From Austropuccinia psidii (Eukaryota; Basidiomycota; Pucciniomycetes; Pucciniales; Sphaerophragmiaceae): 64,000 nucleotides of DNA. The notes beneath the pieces are model-generated. The model did no database searches and was not told where the DNA came from. It saw only the letters and a program-made list of their open reading frames with translations. Shown piece after piece: positions 45,433 through 58,622 of the stretch. The stretch lies in assembly GCA_023105745.1 (NCBI GenBank), contig JALGQZ010000009.1:15858564-15922563 (forward strand), written 5' to 3'. A program made the translations under genes and the position numbers. Position 1 is the stretch's first letter, and each line of letters opens with the position of its first letter.

Positions 45433-47492
45433 ATGTCATCTTCCAACCCACGTAAATCCCATTCAGGTTCTGTTCATGACTCAGATAGTGAATCTAGCAT
45501 AGAATATGTTTGGACAACACAGTGACCAATGAGTCCCAACATTCCACTCGTAACCCCTATTGAATACTCAATGGATTCATCAGGTCTCAACATTGATGTG
45601 GGAAATGTGACTTCTCAAACTTCAAGCACTTGCTCCATTGCTAATATTTCCATCACTCCAATTCCCCCAAATACCATTAATACACAAATGCATGTGTCTG
45701 AGGGGCCAGGAAGCATACCAGAAGTATCATCAAAGGCCATTCCACACTCCAAATTTCCATGAGAATTCCACCTTAATCCTAGTCGGAATCCAGTTGCATC
45801 CCAGGAACCCTTTGGCCAAAGTAAACAGCCAACCCGCAATATTTCATCAGGATCTCGGGTTCATGTGCGCCATGAAGAGCTGGTTAATGGTGAGTGGCAA
45901 AAAAGACCATTAGAAAATGTTAGTTGGAGTGGATTATAGAGGGAAATCCAGGCTTGACACTTCATCAAAGTAAGTCTGTTGGATTTTGGAATCTAAACTT
46001 TTGCAAAGTCTGACATGTTTGTTTCATGGGCTAGGTATGGCACCTAAAGGCAAGACAGTCCAATCTCAGGACCCAATTGAAGATCATGATTCCAAACAGT
46101 ATTTATGAATTTTTTGATATCATAACTGATAATTTGCATGGCAGGTGATAAAATTTATGCCTCTTCACCTCTGGTCCATAAAGAAAAAGTCACTGGACCC
46201 CATAATCTATATGCTGCCAAACCAAGAACGGGTCATGCAAGTTCATCAAGAGAAAAATTGTGGATGATGAGGATGAGAACATGTCCCCAACTCAAAGTGA
46301 AACAAATGATGAACCAAGGAGGGACAATTTCATGGCACAAGAGCAAGGCACTCAGTCAAATAGTGAGTTCACCCATCCTCAAAGGCCCCTTTCCCAGAGT
46401 ATGCTTGATCAATCTGAGATGAGACAGCAAAGGCACCAGGCTTGCAAAGCTCACAATGTGGAAAAAAATGCAATCCAGAAGCAGCAACAAAAATGGCTCA
46501 AAGCGCAACTTCCAGAAAATGTCCATGGGATGAGATCAGCTGTACATGACCATTGTCTGTTCCTACTCAAAGTAAGGGATAGGGATTTTTCCTCACTACC
46601 AGCTCCACCCACCAAAGAAGAGCCTGAAATTGAAATTCAAGTGGCTGGTCATCTTGGATATGTCCCCAAGGATGTTTTGAAAGAGCCATTGACACAGGTT
46701 CTGTCTCAGCATTTCCCAAGCTACTGCAAAAATGAGCTCCACAAGTCAGGACTAAAGCAATTCACTTGGGACTGGGAGAGCTTGTGGCAACATCCGTTAA
46801 ACAAGTTGATTTCTATTGTGTTTTACCATACATTCCTTCTTGCACTTGTCAGCACCAAGTCACATCACTACTGTTGGAACAAGGATGATAATACCTATAG
46901 GGGCGTGGGAGCTTTAATGGAGCAATATTTCACTTATTTGAAAAGAGAATGGAAGTCTATTCAAAAGTATGAGTAGTACTTGGTAAAAAAGAAGGAGAAT
47001 CAAAATCTTGCAAAGATTTGTCAAAGGTTTAGTTACTGTGTCTCTTCTTCATTGTGAATAAATATGATGATAATCTAATTGATGATGTTCAAACCTGTGA
47101 GCACTGTCATGAATGGTGTGATGCATCTAATTTCCAATTCTAGCATCATAATTCAATGACCCTTGAGTATGCTCAGATACTAAGGAGGTAGTGGACAATG
47201 GGCATCAAGTTTACCGCAAAGTGGGCTTACACTGGAGCTCAGGCCTATTTAATGAGTTGGTATTGAAAATGGATTGAGACATAGAGTTTTGGAATCAAAT
47301 TAAAAAAAGGCTAAAAATACTATTGATAGAATGCCATAAATAAGATCGACAGATGATGGGGACATTTCTGAAGGGCTATCTTTTCAGGTATTTGATGAAG
47401 ATTGGCTCAAAGATTGTAGTAAGATGCAGACTATTGCCCTCAAAATACTTGAAATGCCAGCTATTAGCACAAATGGCGATTCTCTGCAATAA
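45433..47492 (+). pseudogene. Accessory gene of CACTA-B
   Basis: Colinear with 27452-29512 of CACTA-A. The N-terminal Ser/Pro/Asn-rich part, the KWLKAQLPENVHGMRS segment and the C-terminal exon are recognisable. It keeps some positions lost in CACTA-A (CAA in place of the exon 2 TGA, and an unshifted frame through WDWESLWQHPLNKLIS). It has its own defects, such as TGA after YVWTTQ near 45525, TAG after SWSGL near 45938 and TAG after KYE at about 46974. Confidence 0.75.
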
Positions 47493-47805
47493 GTTAGGAA
47501 AATAAATGTATAGCACATTGACATAATAAGGCTTGGTGAATTGTTTGTGTGGGTGAAATACAATTTGACTATTCTCTCTTAAATGTGCTACATCCAGATA
47601 AATAAATTAGAATATGAACAATATGAGCTTGTATGTAGTAATTTACTATGGTGTCCCTTATCAATATTTGTGTATTGCTCATTTTCATTCAGGAAATATT
47701 GAAGAAGTTCCATACATCTCATGGTGTTCATAATTGTGGACTTGTGATGGGGTGTAAAAAGGTTATCAACTTTGTCAAACACAAATGAAATAAAATTAGG
47801 AAGGC

Positions 47806-49832
47806 TCACACAGATAATGAGCATTTTGTTTCTTGGACCTATTGGTGATGGGAATATGTGATTTCCATAAAGAATTATTTCAGAATAGTAATAATATCAG
47901 GGACACAGATTAGGTTGAAAGGTACCTTCCACATGTTGACCTCAACTGAATGAGGAGTGATATAGTGAATAACCTTCACAGGTCGCTTCTGTCAAATACA
48001 ATGTAGATGATCAACATCCTGAGCCTCAATGGCTGGGTTCCAATGTGGCTCCTGGAAAGGTTGAAGTCAGTGTTGGAAAATTTGGGTCAAATTCTGGGGG
48101 TCCCCTCACCATTAAGTAGATAATATTAGCGCAAGTGATGTTGAGGCCAGTTCTAGCTGCACCAATGGAGGCAATGCGTACCTCACATTCAGGATTATTG
48201 AAAGATTTCTCCAGGGCCTTCTCCTTACCTCTTGCTGTAATTGTTCCATCAATGCCTGCTGAAAGGATAGAGTGATGGGTGGGGACTATACCACTTCTAC
48301 CAAAACAATGTTGTCAGATCAATTTGATTTGGGAAGGATGCATATTATAAATTACTCACAAATCAAGAGACTGGGTCCATTGGGAGTAAACAACCAATTT
48401 TCATGGACCACAGTTTGATTGATTTTTATTCAGTAAGCTTTTGAGAAGGTGTGCAATTTTACTACTCATCATGCATGTTTCAACATCAACAATAGTTCCA
48501 GATCCTCCATTTTGTTAAGGATTATATGATGGTTACAACATATTTGCAGCTTACTAATACTTCTGAAAAATTCCCCTTGTCCTTTTGTTTTGGATGATGG
48601 GAATTCTTTGTATAATGCAGAATATTCTTTCTGCATCATTGGGTTGAGTGGGAGCAGTCCATATTGATGGCTAATAATAAGGAGAGATTTGAGATGGGAG
48701 GTTTCGGTGTGGCGCAATGCAAAATGCAAAATATCATTGCTACCTTTGAAAAGACTATTCAGGATGAAGGATGACCAGTTATCTTGAGCTGAGCTCTGGG
48801 GTCAGGTGATGAATGAAATTATGACCAAAAGGTCATGAATGGTGTTGTGAATAGGTGTGCCCTTTAAACATATTTGAAGGGATGATAGGAGGCTATTAAT
48901 GGCACGGTGAGTGGAGGTTTATTGAGAGCAAATATAGCTATCAGATGGGGGAAGAATTATTGGACATAGTGGGATATTTGAATTATTAAGAGATGGGATA
49001 CTCACTGTGCTTCATCCAAAGTTATATGATGCCAAATGATTTTCAAAATTAATGATGTAGAGCTATTTGTTTGTATGGATTCTTGGGTTATAGTATTGTA
49101 AGAAGTGATGACAATATCACATTTTAGGATGTCAGCCTCAGATAATGAGTGACAAGTGGGGCCATGGTAGGTGTTGGCTTGCAGTGCTCCAGCCTGAGCA
49201 TGCTTGGATATTTCTGATTTCCAGGTGGTGATTAAGAAAGGTGGGCATTTTTAATTAGCTGCTCCTTGGAGGTACCAATTAGTGCAATGGCCTGAATGGT
49301 TTTACCTAATCCCATATCATCCGCAAGCAGTCTTCCAAGGGGGGTATTGGTCGAAAGGGATTCAAATGAGCTGATGACCTTGTTTGTCATGATGTGCCTG
49401 GAATTAAAAGGGGATCCAGGGGGTGAGGTGGCCCAAAGGTTACAGGTGGATTGTCCATTGGAGATTTCTCAATCCCAGAGAAAAGCTGGTCCAGTTTTTT
49501 GATGAGGGGGGAGGGGGGCCTTAATTATGGAATGGGGCAGGGTCATCATGGGAAGGTCTGATCCACTGGGAAATTGTATCATTTTTTGCTTGGAAGAAAA
49601 AGAAAATACAGGTGGATACAAGGGGGTAGTAAAGATGGAAGTGGAAGTGGTGGGAGTAAAAGGTTGACATTGGCTATTAGAATGACAGTAATATTTGTCA
49701 GGCATTTGAAGATTGAGTTCTTGTTTTCTGAAACTTTCAATCATGAATAGAATGTTTGGATACCATGTGACAAACATCAATGATAGATTGTGTTTTTGGT
49801 ATGAGGAAGGATAATGCTGATCAGTCATAAAT
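47806..49832 (-). pseudogene. SNF2 helicase of CACTA-B, main part
   Basis: The minus strand aligns with 25030-27146 of CACTA-A, including Walker A near 49310, DEAH at the same splice site near 49010 and the second-lobe AAA/GTGL region. The natural stop (TGA at 47806-47808) is at the same place as in CACTA-A, which confirms the gene end. Just after DEAH, CACTA-B has Tyr where CACTA-A has TAA, but its own TAA four codons later where CACTA-A has Tyr. Many further breaks. The gene is cut by the solo LTR at 49833 and continues at 51593-51756. Confidence 0.8.
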
Positions 49833-51592
49833 TGTAAGGTGTGTATACAAAACTTTGATTAAAAATCAAGTACTTTTCCTGTCCTCAAAATTTGTATAAC
49901 ATAAAAATCAATTAAAAATAGTGAGAAATATTATTTTTGAAAGAAAACACGCCAATATTATTTTTTATAACTTGATTAGTATAAAAAAATAATATTATAA
50001 AGCTTTATTGTTTTACCAACAATAAAAATTTATCCAAAAATACTCTACAAGAGATATTTAAGGCTACAAAAGAAATTTCTCCAAGAGCAATTTCAATGGG
50101 AATTAATTGAGCAAAGAACTGCAAGCAATTAATTAAAGAACAAAGTCTTTGAAGGGAATATTAAAGAGAAAACACACCCAAAAGTGACCAGAGTGAATTA
50201 GGAAACAAAGTGACAAAGTTTACAGTGATGAAAGATGCTTTAATTCACTTTTGGGGTGGTTCAGGGGTAAAAATGATTATAAGAGTTACAAACAATGATT
50301 ATAATGATTTTTTCGAGTGGTTAAAAGGATTAAAATTATTTAAAAATGGTGTTTGGAATCTTTTATTGGTTTGTTTAACAATTTTTAAACTAATTATAAA
50401 TGGAGAAGATTCTAACATGAAGAGAAAAGTGGGGCAAAGAAGACATTCTTTTATAGCCATCAATTTTCTTACTCCAAAAGTAAACTTTACTCTTGTTAGT
50501 CGTGAAAAACAGTCTGACAACAGAAAAGCCAATTATGGCATCATTGAACCGTGGCTTAGACCAAAAAAGGGCTGGTTTAAGCCATTTTTAGCCATTTTAG
50601 ACCCTTAAATCATCCATTACTATAGAAATACCTGGTCTAGAGCCCCCAAAACACGTCAGAATGTGTGTAAGAGGCGTAGAAACCAGTTAAAACTGTTTTA
50701 CTAACATTGTTTTAACTTAAGGGTAGTTTTACCCTCTTGGCAGCAGTTAAAACCACCCTGGTTGGTATCAAAACCTCATCATCAGTTGAGTCACAGACCC
50801 TATGACTCAATTCCAGGCCAAAAGTAATGAACGTTTGCGTGGATTTTGACATCCCACGCCATTCAGCAAGTATTTTGGGGGTCTGGCTCCCCCTTAGAGC
50901 TAGAGTTCCTTTTCCCCTCATATTATTTTGTCCTTTAATTCCTCATCATGTATTATACTTGCAATTGAAATATGTAATTTAATTGAATTGTACAGTACAA
51001 TACAGTAAGAATTGATACCTCATAAGTAAATCAAATTTCACTTATGTAATACACGCGCACATTTTGACATTTCAATTGAATTCAATTGAAAATACTTCAA
51101 CTCCTCATGACTTGTAAACTAAGCACAACACCTCAATTTTAACACAAAATTTGATGGTTAACACCACATGTGGCGTGAATTCAATTAAAGTTTTGAGGAT
51201 TTTCAATTTTTGTATTGAAAAAACTAAACCTTAATTTAAGCTTATTTGGTGTTGAATTACAAAAATTTCACCCAGAGGTGACCCCACCTAATTTTTTATG
51301 AGGAATCAAATGGCGAAATAAATTTCTATACCAAATATATTTTAATTTCACAATTTTTATTAAAAATTCATTTTTACTTAATTTTTACAAGTAAAAATGT
51401 AATTTCATAATTTTAAATTTTATTGTGATTTTGTTTTTAAATTAAAATTAAATTTTGTTTTTTAAATATAGATTTGTATTTATATTTCAATTTTTATTTT
51501 TATAATACAAATAAATTTATTTTATTTATATTTGTGTCTTAATTTATCTTTTGTGGTCTTTTGGGTATATGAAAATACCTCTAAGGCTCACA
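49833..51592 (-). mobile_element. Solo LTR (E2/E3 family) in the CACTA-B SNF2 gene
   Basis: 1760 bp, TGTGAGCC...CCTTACA read on the minus strand, flanked by TAAAT (49828-49832, 51593-51597). The SNF2 reading continues across it. The part 49833-50515 is the inverted copy of 1-657. Its termini match the LTRs of E2 and E3. The short frames inside it are not supported. Confidence 0.85.
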
Positions 51593-51756
51593 TAAATACT
51601 CCCTCAACAAATAGGGTTGAGTAGTATTGGATTGGAAATTTTCAATCCATGCCCCACCAAGACCACAGTGCATGAAAGTTTGTGGCACCCAAAGAAATGG
51701 TATCAACGTGTTGGAAAGGGTTCCAGGTAGAGAGCCAATAGTATTCTGGTGATTGG
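51593..51756 (-). pseudogene. SNF2 helicase of CACTA-B, N-terminal remnant
   Basis: Encodes IGSLPGTLSNTLIPFL and FMHCGLGGAWIEN, matching residues about 60-105 of the CACTA-A protein. It is cut at 51756 by the E2 LTR. Confidence 0.8.
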
Positions 51757-53920
51757 TGTGAGCCTGTGAGGTATGTATAACATACCCATAAGGCCACAAA
51801 TGACTTTATATACAGTTGATTTAGTCTTTGACAGACTTTTCAATTGATCTTAAAGTAAAAAATAATAAAAAATAAGTATAACTTTTTTTGCATAAAAAAA
51901 GCTATAAATATTATGTCATTTTTGGATCCTATATCAAAAATGACCTAGGGTACACCAATAGGATGTTATACCCAAAAAGGTTTATTTCTTATGTTATTAG
52001 AAGATTCCATAATCTCACAGTACTAATGTAACTCTTTTAACATTTTTTTAAAATTGTTAAATTTAAGCTTAAATAAGCTTAAATGTAAAGTTGGATAAGG
52101 TTTATGCAAAATTACCAAAATTTTGGTTAAAATTCAGGTGTTGTGTATATTTATTGAATTGGCCGAGGATCTGCCATAAAGAATTTAAATCCTGCATGAG
52201 CTCAATTTAAAATGGTTTAAGGCCATAGTATGGCTTTAAATAAATAAAAGGGCAAAATCCATGCAAAAACGTGGGTAAAAGGAAAAAGACCAAACAGAGC
52301 TGGGGTACCCAACGTTTTGGATCTGCAATGGTTCAATTAAGGTTTTCAAACTGTATTGGAGGATTTTAAACCTTATTTAAACTTTAACATTAGACATTCA
52401 TCCAACCTTTAAGTTCAAACTGGTTTTAACCCAATTTGGACAGGGATTTCAAGCTGCCAAAGGGTAAATCCCAATATGCAGGCTTGAAATTGAAGTTTTG
52501 AGACCTGTCAAAGCTTAAATAAGGTTGAAAAATTCAGGTTACAAGCATTAAACCCTTATCAAAAGCTAAGGTTTAGTGTGTATTGCTATTTTACATGGAA
52601 AAATAGCAATAACTTCAAAAATTCATTCAAAATCCAATTCTTGATAGATTTGCTTGAAACTTATACACAGCTTACACTTTAATATTATCTATATATAAAT
52701 TGAATTTTACGTATCTTTTATAAACACATTTCCTGGGTAATTAGCCTGCAAATCTACACTTTTAATTATACTTAAAGAAAATTAAGATTTCTTTAAAAAT
52801 TAATTCAAAATTGAGTGTAAGATATTTTTGCTTGAAATTACATTTATAAGTTGTTCATTTGATGAAATTCAATATAAATAAACTTATTTTATATTCAAAC
52901 CTAAAATAATTTGCTTAAATGAGAATTGAAGTTACTTGGAGTTAAAAATAACACTGGTAACTTCAAATTGGAATTAAAAATATGTTACCTTAAGTTAAGA
53001 ACCTTGTTCTCAAGCATTCTTTTTCAGTGTTTACCTGTGCACGCCCTCTATATCCATTTTTAATCATGAGAACTGCTCTGTAAAAATAAAAAGAGTCTTT
53101 TCATCACTGTTTTTGTACATCATCACTTATCAATCCAATTGTATTATGCATTTAAACAGGCGAAGTTTTATTATATATTAAATCTTATTATTAAAGTATT
53201 TCTTAGACATTTTACTCTTTATAAATCTTAAATTAAAGAATTGAAATCATAAAAATTGGATTATTGCCGTAATCGCCTATAATATATTTTATTTTATAAG
53301 ATTATTGTCTTTAAAATATCTTTCAAATACACAAATTCCTCTCAAAAACTCTTTAATCATATTTCTTATCATAAAAAGCTGTTTTATCATTTAAAATATT
53401 TATTTTTTGCGTGTTTTAAACTTATAATAATTATTTAATATGATATCTGTTGTATCTGACTTGTTGTATTAAATTTATATTATAAGTAAGTTTTCTCTAA
53501 CATTCTATATCTTTTTCATCTATTATTAGTTATTTTATATAGAATTTTTATATAATGATTATTTCTGCACAGTGTGTGTCTTAATTCTTTTATAAATAAT
53601 ATTTCTATATTATTTATAAGTGGTTAAATATTTCTATTCTCCATGTGTAATTGTCTCATTAAGAGCTTCAGACTTCTTATTGTTATAATTGTCAGTGACT
53701 ATAACAATAATAGAATAATTATAATTTATTATAATTATTATATTTTTTATCATTATTTCATATGATAATAATTAAATTTATTTTTTTTATATAATTATTT
53801 TTGAATTATATTTAAATTTGTGGCTATAATATCTTATTATATTATATTTTTCTACTGAGGGCAGTCGTAGTACTCTTGATATTCTTACTACTATCAAGAG
53901 TTTCATAGACAAACCTTACA
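51757..53920 (+). mobile_element. E2 5' LTR
   Basis: TGTGAGCCTGTG to CAAACCTTACA, 2164 bp, the longest version of this LTR family in the window (1760 and 1908 bp in the others). Very A+T-rich in its 3' half. The following TATAGGGCCCTGGCC is a candidate primer-binding region, similar to the GGGGGCCTGGCC of E1 and E4. Confidence 0.8.
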
Positions 53921-54633
53921 TATAGGGCCCTGGCCATGATTTGAACCAATTTTTGGGACATAAATCATATTCTAGACCTTATTTAACTGTTTCTTCACGT
54001 AAAATTGCCATATTTACTTGAATATTGGCTTTTATGGGACTTATCCCTTATAAATAATCTTTATAATATTAATAAAGTTTTTTTTCTTCTTAGAAATATT
54101 GCTTGAAACAATATACTATTGAGTTACTTGCCATAAATTTCCTTTGTCTAACTAGTGGCTTTTTCACATCACAGGGTTGAAATTTATTTTTTGAGTTATT
54201 CTAGTATAAAGTGAAGAATAATATAATTTTGATTGATAGCTTCTTGATTGCATAATTATCATTTCTTCAAAGAAAATATTAAATCAAATAAAAAAATGAA
54301 AATCAAAAATCTTTACTAAAAACATTTTTTCTTTAATATTAGACATTTTTCTTTATTTTTGACATAATTTGCCATAAACTACATTGAAACAACATTATCC
54401 AATAAGTTGAGTTTTTAAGTTACTTTTATTGTTTGATAAAACAACTCATAATATCTTTCTTTCTCTACTGTCATCCATTAGAGAAACCTCTTCAGACTCT
54501 GAAGCCTCAGAGTCTAGTATTGAAATTCAAACTAGACCAGCACCTAGAAGTTTAATTACCAAACAGCCCTTTAAAGGTCCAGCAGGTGAATTCAATCCAT
54601 TTCTTAGTCTTAATTGCTTTATATTGGCATGAA
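53921..54633 (+). other. E2 leader
   Basis: A+T-rich leader between LTR and gag. A short frame at 54429-54632 (SSDSEASESSIEI) overlaps the gag start region and may be an upstream frame; no function is supported. Confidence 0.5.
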
Positions 54634-56573
54634 ATGACTCCTTCTAGAAGTGGAAGTAACTACTCCATCCAATCAAATGGATCTGGACCAGGACATTCAA
54701 GTCATAAATCAAAAAGACAAGGATTTCAGCACAGAGGAGAGGCACAAATGGAGGATGCCAGAACTTCCACCAATTACCAAAGGTTAGCTAGCACCTTTGA
54801 CACTCTTATTGAGAGTCCAGAAGCTGAAATAACTGCTATTTCTGTTAGACCTGAATTACTTTCAACAGGCAACAATAGAGATATCCGACTCTCAGTACAA
54901 GAGCTGGTTTATGGCAGCAAAACAGAAAGAGGGGGAACTTCTCCCAAGTCTTTGGATAGGCATCTTGAACTCATATCTTCAAGTGAAGAAATTAATGGGG
55001 GCAGAAAAGACAGAGGAACTTCTGAAGGTTTGGACACCCATTTCTTGCAAAGCACAAGTCCAACAGGGAAAAGCTTGGTTGAAAAACCAAATCATGTTAT
55101 CAGAGGACCAGAAGAAGAAGTTGGCCCAAGGCAAGGAAACCATCCCAGTGGAAGCTCTTCAAGCCTACACCAGCAAATATCTGCTTCAACAAGCTCCCAA
55201 CAAGCCCAAGAAAACCCCAAAGACCAGCCAGAAGGGAAAGGAAAATGAAAAGGGAAAGGAAAAGCCCAAATGGAACAAGGCTTACCCACCGAATTACAGG
55301 ATTCCCAAGAAAGAGAAGACAGCCATGGACAATTTGTTTAATATGGCAAGAACTCTGATGGAATTCAAAAACAAGGAAAAGGAAATATTGAGCCAATCTT
55401 TTCCAAAGAAGTGGATCTTGTAAAGCTTGTAAACCAAATTGAAACTTGGAATAAAGAAATTATAACAAAGCTTAAAACATTTGAGTATATTCAACAAAAG
55501 TTGGGTAATGAGATACTACAAGTAAAAGAGTCACAAAAGACCATGATTGGCCTTGAAAATATTAATAAAGACAAGATTTGTCTTTGAAGCAAATTTGTCC
55601 CAGAATTGAATCTAAAGTTACCTTACTTAATCAACCAGATGTCAATTCTATTTATTTTATAACTAGACAGTTAAAAGAATTAAGGATACAAGTTCAAAAC
55701 TTGGAAAGCTCAACTGGGAACAATGCAGCTCTTTTCCAAGAACAATTGCAAAAAAGTGATATAGCAAGACTTTAATTGAAAGAAGATATTCAATCAGGTA
55801 TTAACAATATATCACTGAAAAATAAATTGCCAAGACAGTCTACACCAATTCTTGACAGAACTGTGCTTAACATGAATAATGACTTACATCCCAGAATTTC
55901 AAGTAATTCAGAACTAGAAACTTCTTGAAATTTTAAAGACATTCCAGGATTAGAGGAATGGCCAACCTTCAGTGGTGAAGGAGAATATAATCATATGGAA
56001 TTTATGAAAACAATTGATATGTTTAAAGAAGACTTTAACATACGAGATGAATACATAAGTGCCAGATTACACTCATTGTTTACCAAATCAGCAAATAAAT
56101 GGTATTACAAAATGAGACAAGACCATGGTAAACATTCTTGGCCTTGGTGAAAAGAACATATTATTTCCAAATGGGAAAATGATTCCTGGAGATTTAAAAT
56201 TGATAATTCTTTTGAAGAAGGCATTTTTAATATTGAGAGGGACAGGCCCATGTCTTGGTTTCTTAAACAAAAGGACAGATCAACTGCCCTTCATCCTAAT
56301 ATGTCTGAAACAGTGGTACATAAAAGCATATAAAGAAAGTTTGGTGGTTACCTTGAGCTTGCTATAAGAAGAAGATGTATTGATCCTTGCTCTACAGAAG
56401 ATTATATCAATGCTATGGATAACATCACTACTAGAACAAAAATTGGTAGAAATTGGTATAAACCCCCAATGGACAACAAGACCAGTGGGACACCAATTCC
56501 AAAACCCAATAAACCACATGACAAAGCTCCCTTGAAATGTCACAATTATGGAAGTACATCTCATCTGGCTAAT
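54634..56573 (+). pseudogene. E2 gag, decayed and truncated
   Basis: The frame begins MTPSRSGSNYSIQSNGSG at 54634 and can be followed to the zinc knuckle, where E3 is inserted. It matches E3 gag throughout, including GEGEYNHMEF, KWYYKMRQDHGKHSW and the knuckle (CHNYGSTSHLANC, with Tyr in place of the second Cys). In-frame stops occur at 55246-55248, about 55339, 55585 and further on. Gag-type nucleocapsid function is lost. Confidence 0.8.
54911..55423 (+). CDS. Overlapping frame inside E2 gag (+1 phase)
   Basis: 170 codons, fully open even though the gag frame in the same stretch has two stops. Conserved with E3: SCKxxV, WLKNQ, LSxDQKK, and NMARTLMEF near the end, with a Lys-rich linker between. 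The phase is +1 relative to gag, as in the other three elements. Confidence 0.5.
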   Translation: MAAKQKEGELLPSLWIGILNSYLQVKKLMGAEKTEELLKVWTPISCKAQVQQGKAWLKNQIMLSEDQKKKLAQGKETIPVEALQAYTSKYLLQQAPNKPKKTPKTSQKGKENEKGKEKPKWNKAYPPNYRIPKKEKTAMDNLFNMARTLMEFKNKEKEILSQSFPKKWIL

Positions 56574-58481
56574 TGTAAGATGTGACTATGAAACTGGTGA
56601 TAATATTACTATTAATCAACAGTACTATGTCTGTTCTTATGAAATATAATAATAAAATATTATTATAACCACAATTAGATAATTAACAATTATTTCTTTC
56701 ACGTGTTAAGCACTACTAGTGATTTTAACAGTGAGTAAGTAATTGTCTACAAGAATCAATTACAAGAAGAATTTAATAATAAAAACTTCTTTATTAAAAT
56801 AATAAAATTATTTTAATATATAATTATCTTTTGCAAGATTAATTATAGTGATAATTCTTGAAGAAAACTAAATTTTAGAGAAAAACTTTAAGAATTAAAG
56901 ATAAATCACTCACTAATATTCCAAAGAGCTTATTGAAAGATAAGATAGAGAGATTTAGCGTAGAATTGTGGATTTAGAGGATCAAAATGAATTTATAAAT
57001 GTATTACAACAATATATAGTTGATTTCTATGATTTCACGTCTTTCTGATTGATTCTGAAAGAATAAAACACTGAAGAAAAGTTTTAACTAATACTTACTT
57101 GTTGGTAATACTGATATAAATGATTAATAAGATGATGATGATACGGAAAAAACAGCAAGAAGAGGCTTCTTTTAAGTCAACAACAGCTCACAGAGGCGTG
57201 CCATGGAGCAAACTGAAAATTCAGTGAGTGAGAAAACAATAAACCCTTTTGGATTAATGATTGCATCCTCTGTTGTCACGTAAGATTATCATAATTACTT
57301 AATTGATGCTTTTACGTGACTACCAACCCCAATATGGTTAAGAATAAAAGGAGTAATATCTGTAAATCTTCTTTTATTCTAAAATAATCATTGATTTCTC
57401 AAAGTTATCAATGTTATTGCCAATTTCATCACAAGTTGTAATTACTGTGAATTTTTGAAGATTCAGTGTTTCACGTAGAATGGTCAAAAATGGACTGTAA
57501 GTAAAACTTTTAATTTTACTAGTAAAACCATAATTCTTTTTGGTTGTACCATAGATAATACAGTTCTTCATTGGTCCTGAAAGTTTCAGGAAGATTCATT
57601 AAGAATTGTATTTTTAATGAATTTTTGAAGTTTTTACCTCATTTCTACGTAGAATTGCAAATAGCAGTATTTTGCTGGTTGCTATGAGGTAAATCAATGA
57701 ATATGGATCCCAAAAGGGTTTAATTACTCTTTTAGGGTCTAGTCATGGAAAGTCATCAAGAATTGACATGGTTACAGGAGTCTAAGTAGCTCATTACCTC
57801 CTTGGCACGTCAAAATAGCAGGTTATTTGCTATTTTTCTTATGATTACAGTAGGTGTAACTTGGTAACCAAGTTCCCAAAGAGTTTTACTTTACCAATTG
57901 GGCCAAGATGAGCCATGGATCCATGCCTCTGAGGCCTCAGAAGTTGGGTACCCTGGCTCTCTTTGATGTCTTTTGTCCCCCTTGCTTATTTTTTACGTCA
58001 AAAATAGTAATTTAAGCTTAAAGTGAGATATCCACTATGGGTGTACCAAAATTCCATGTAAGAATACCATGATATTAAGTGCTCAAAACATGCATAACAC
58101 TATTCTTAGTGTATATGTAACATGGGATTTCTCACTTTCCCATTATTTTGGCTAAAAATCAAGAAAAACAAAAATTTTCACGGATCTTTTATGTGGTATT
58201 AATGATGTGGTATTGAAGTATTTTCCATTTTACCACCTCAAATACTTAAATTGAGCTTATTAACTCTATGGAGCTACCCTAGGTGAATTTTTGTGTAGAA
58301 TCCAAATCTGGTCTTAAATCCATGGATTTACTTACTCAATAAAAAGTTATTCATCTTTTCTGAAATTGAAAATGATGAATTTTGGATATATGCATGACTT
58401 ATGAGTTTTGCATAATTCAAAATTTCTTTTTAAGATAATTGTGGCCTATTTGGGTATGTAAAATATACCTCAAGGCTCACA
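56574..58481 (-). mobile_element. E3 3' LTR
   Basis: 1908 bp. On the plus strand it starts TGTAAGATGTG and ends AAGGCTCACA, the family termini inverted. It contains a TGGGTACCCTGGCTCTCTTT region with a counterpart in the E2 LTR near 52300. No gene. Confidence 0.85.
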
Positions 58482-58622
58482 TTCCCTCCCACCAAAAAAT
58501 AAAATTGTACTACAATTTTATTAGTGATAAAAGAATAAGGCCCCAAAAGGGGGTTAATGTCCACTGTCCAACCTCTTCACATTACTCAGATCAAGTAATT
58601 TAAAGCACATTTATAGACATAT
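58482..58622 (-). other. E3 polypurine tract and 3' end of the interior
   Basis: Between pol stop and LTR. The minus-strand GGTGGGAGGGAA next to the LTR is the plus-strand primer site expected in LTR elements. Confidence 0.7.

Larger units (their letters stand above)
930..51756 (-). mobile_element. CACTA-B: old CACTA transposon in minus orientation, broken by later insertions
   Basis: The pieces 930-4846, 42724-43927, 45346-49832 and 51593-51756 are, in this order and inverted, colinear with CACTA-A from its right end back to the SNF2 gene. The terminus at 930 reads CACTAGGGCAAATC, close to the CACCAGGGCAAATC ends of CACTA-A. It carries decayed copies of the Tnp2 transposase, the accessory gene and SNF2. 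Interrupting elements are E4 (with CACTA-A and E1 inside it), two solo LTRs and E2 (with E3 inside it). The other end lies beyond the window, so the target duplication cannot be checked. Confidence 0.85.
51757..56573 (+). mobile_element. E2: Gypsy element, 5' part, cut by E3
   Basis: The 5' LTR is at 51757-53920, then a leader and gag. The element inserted after ATTGG (51752-51756) in the SNF2 remnant. At 56573, inside its gag zinc knuckle, E3 begins. The rest of E2 lies beyond the window. Confidence 0.85.

Noticed and set aside
50210..50608. 132-codon frame in the solo LTR
   Set aside because: Its inverted counterpart in 1-657 does not keep the frame, and it sits in noncoding LTR sequence.
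57374..57571. 65-codon minus-strand frame in the E3 LTR
   Set aside because: Short, A+T-rich and without counterpart in the related LTRs.
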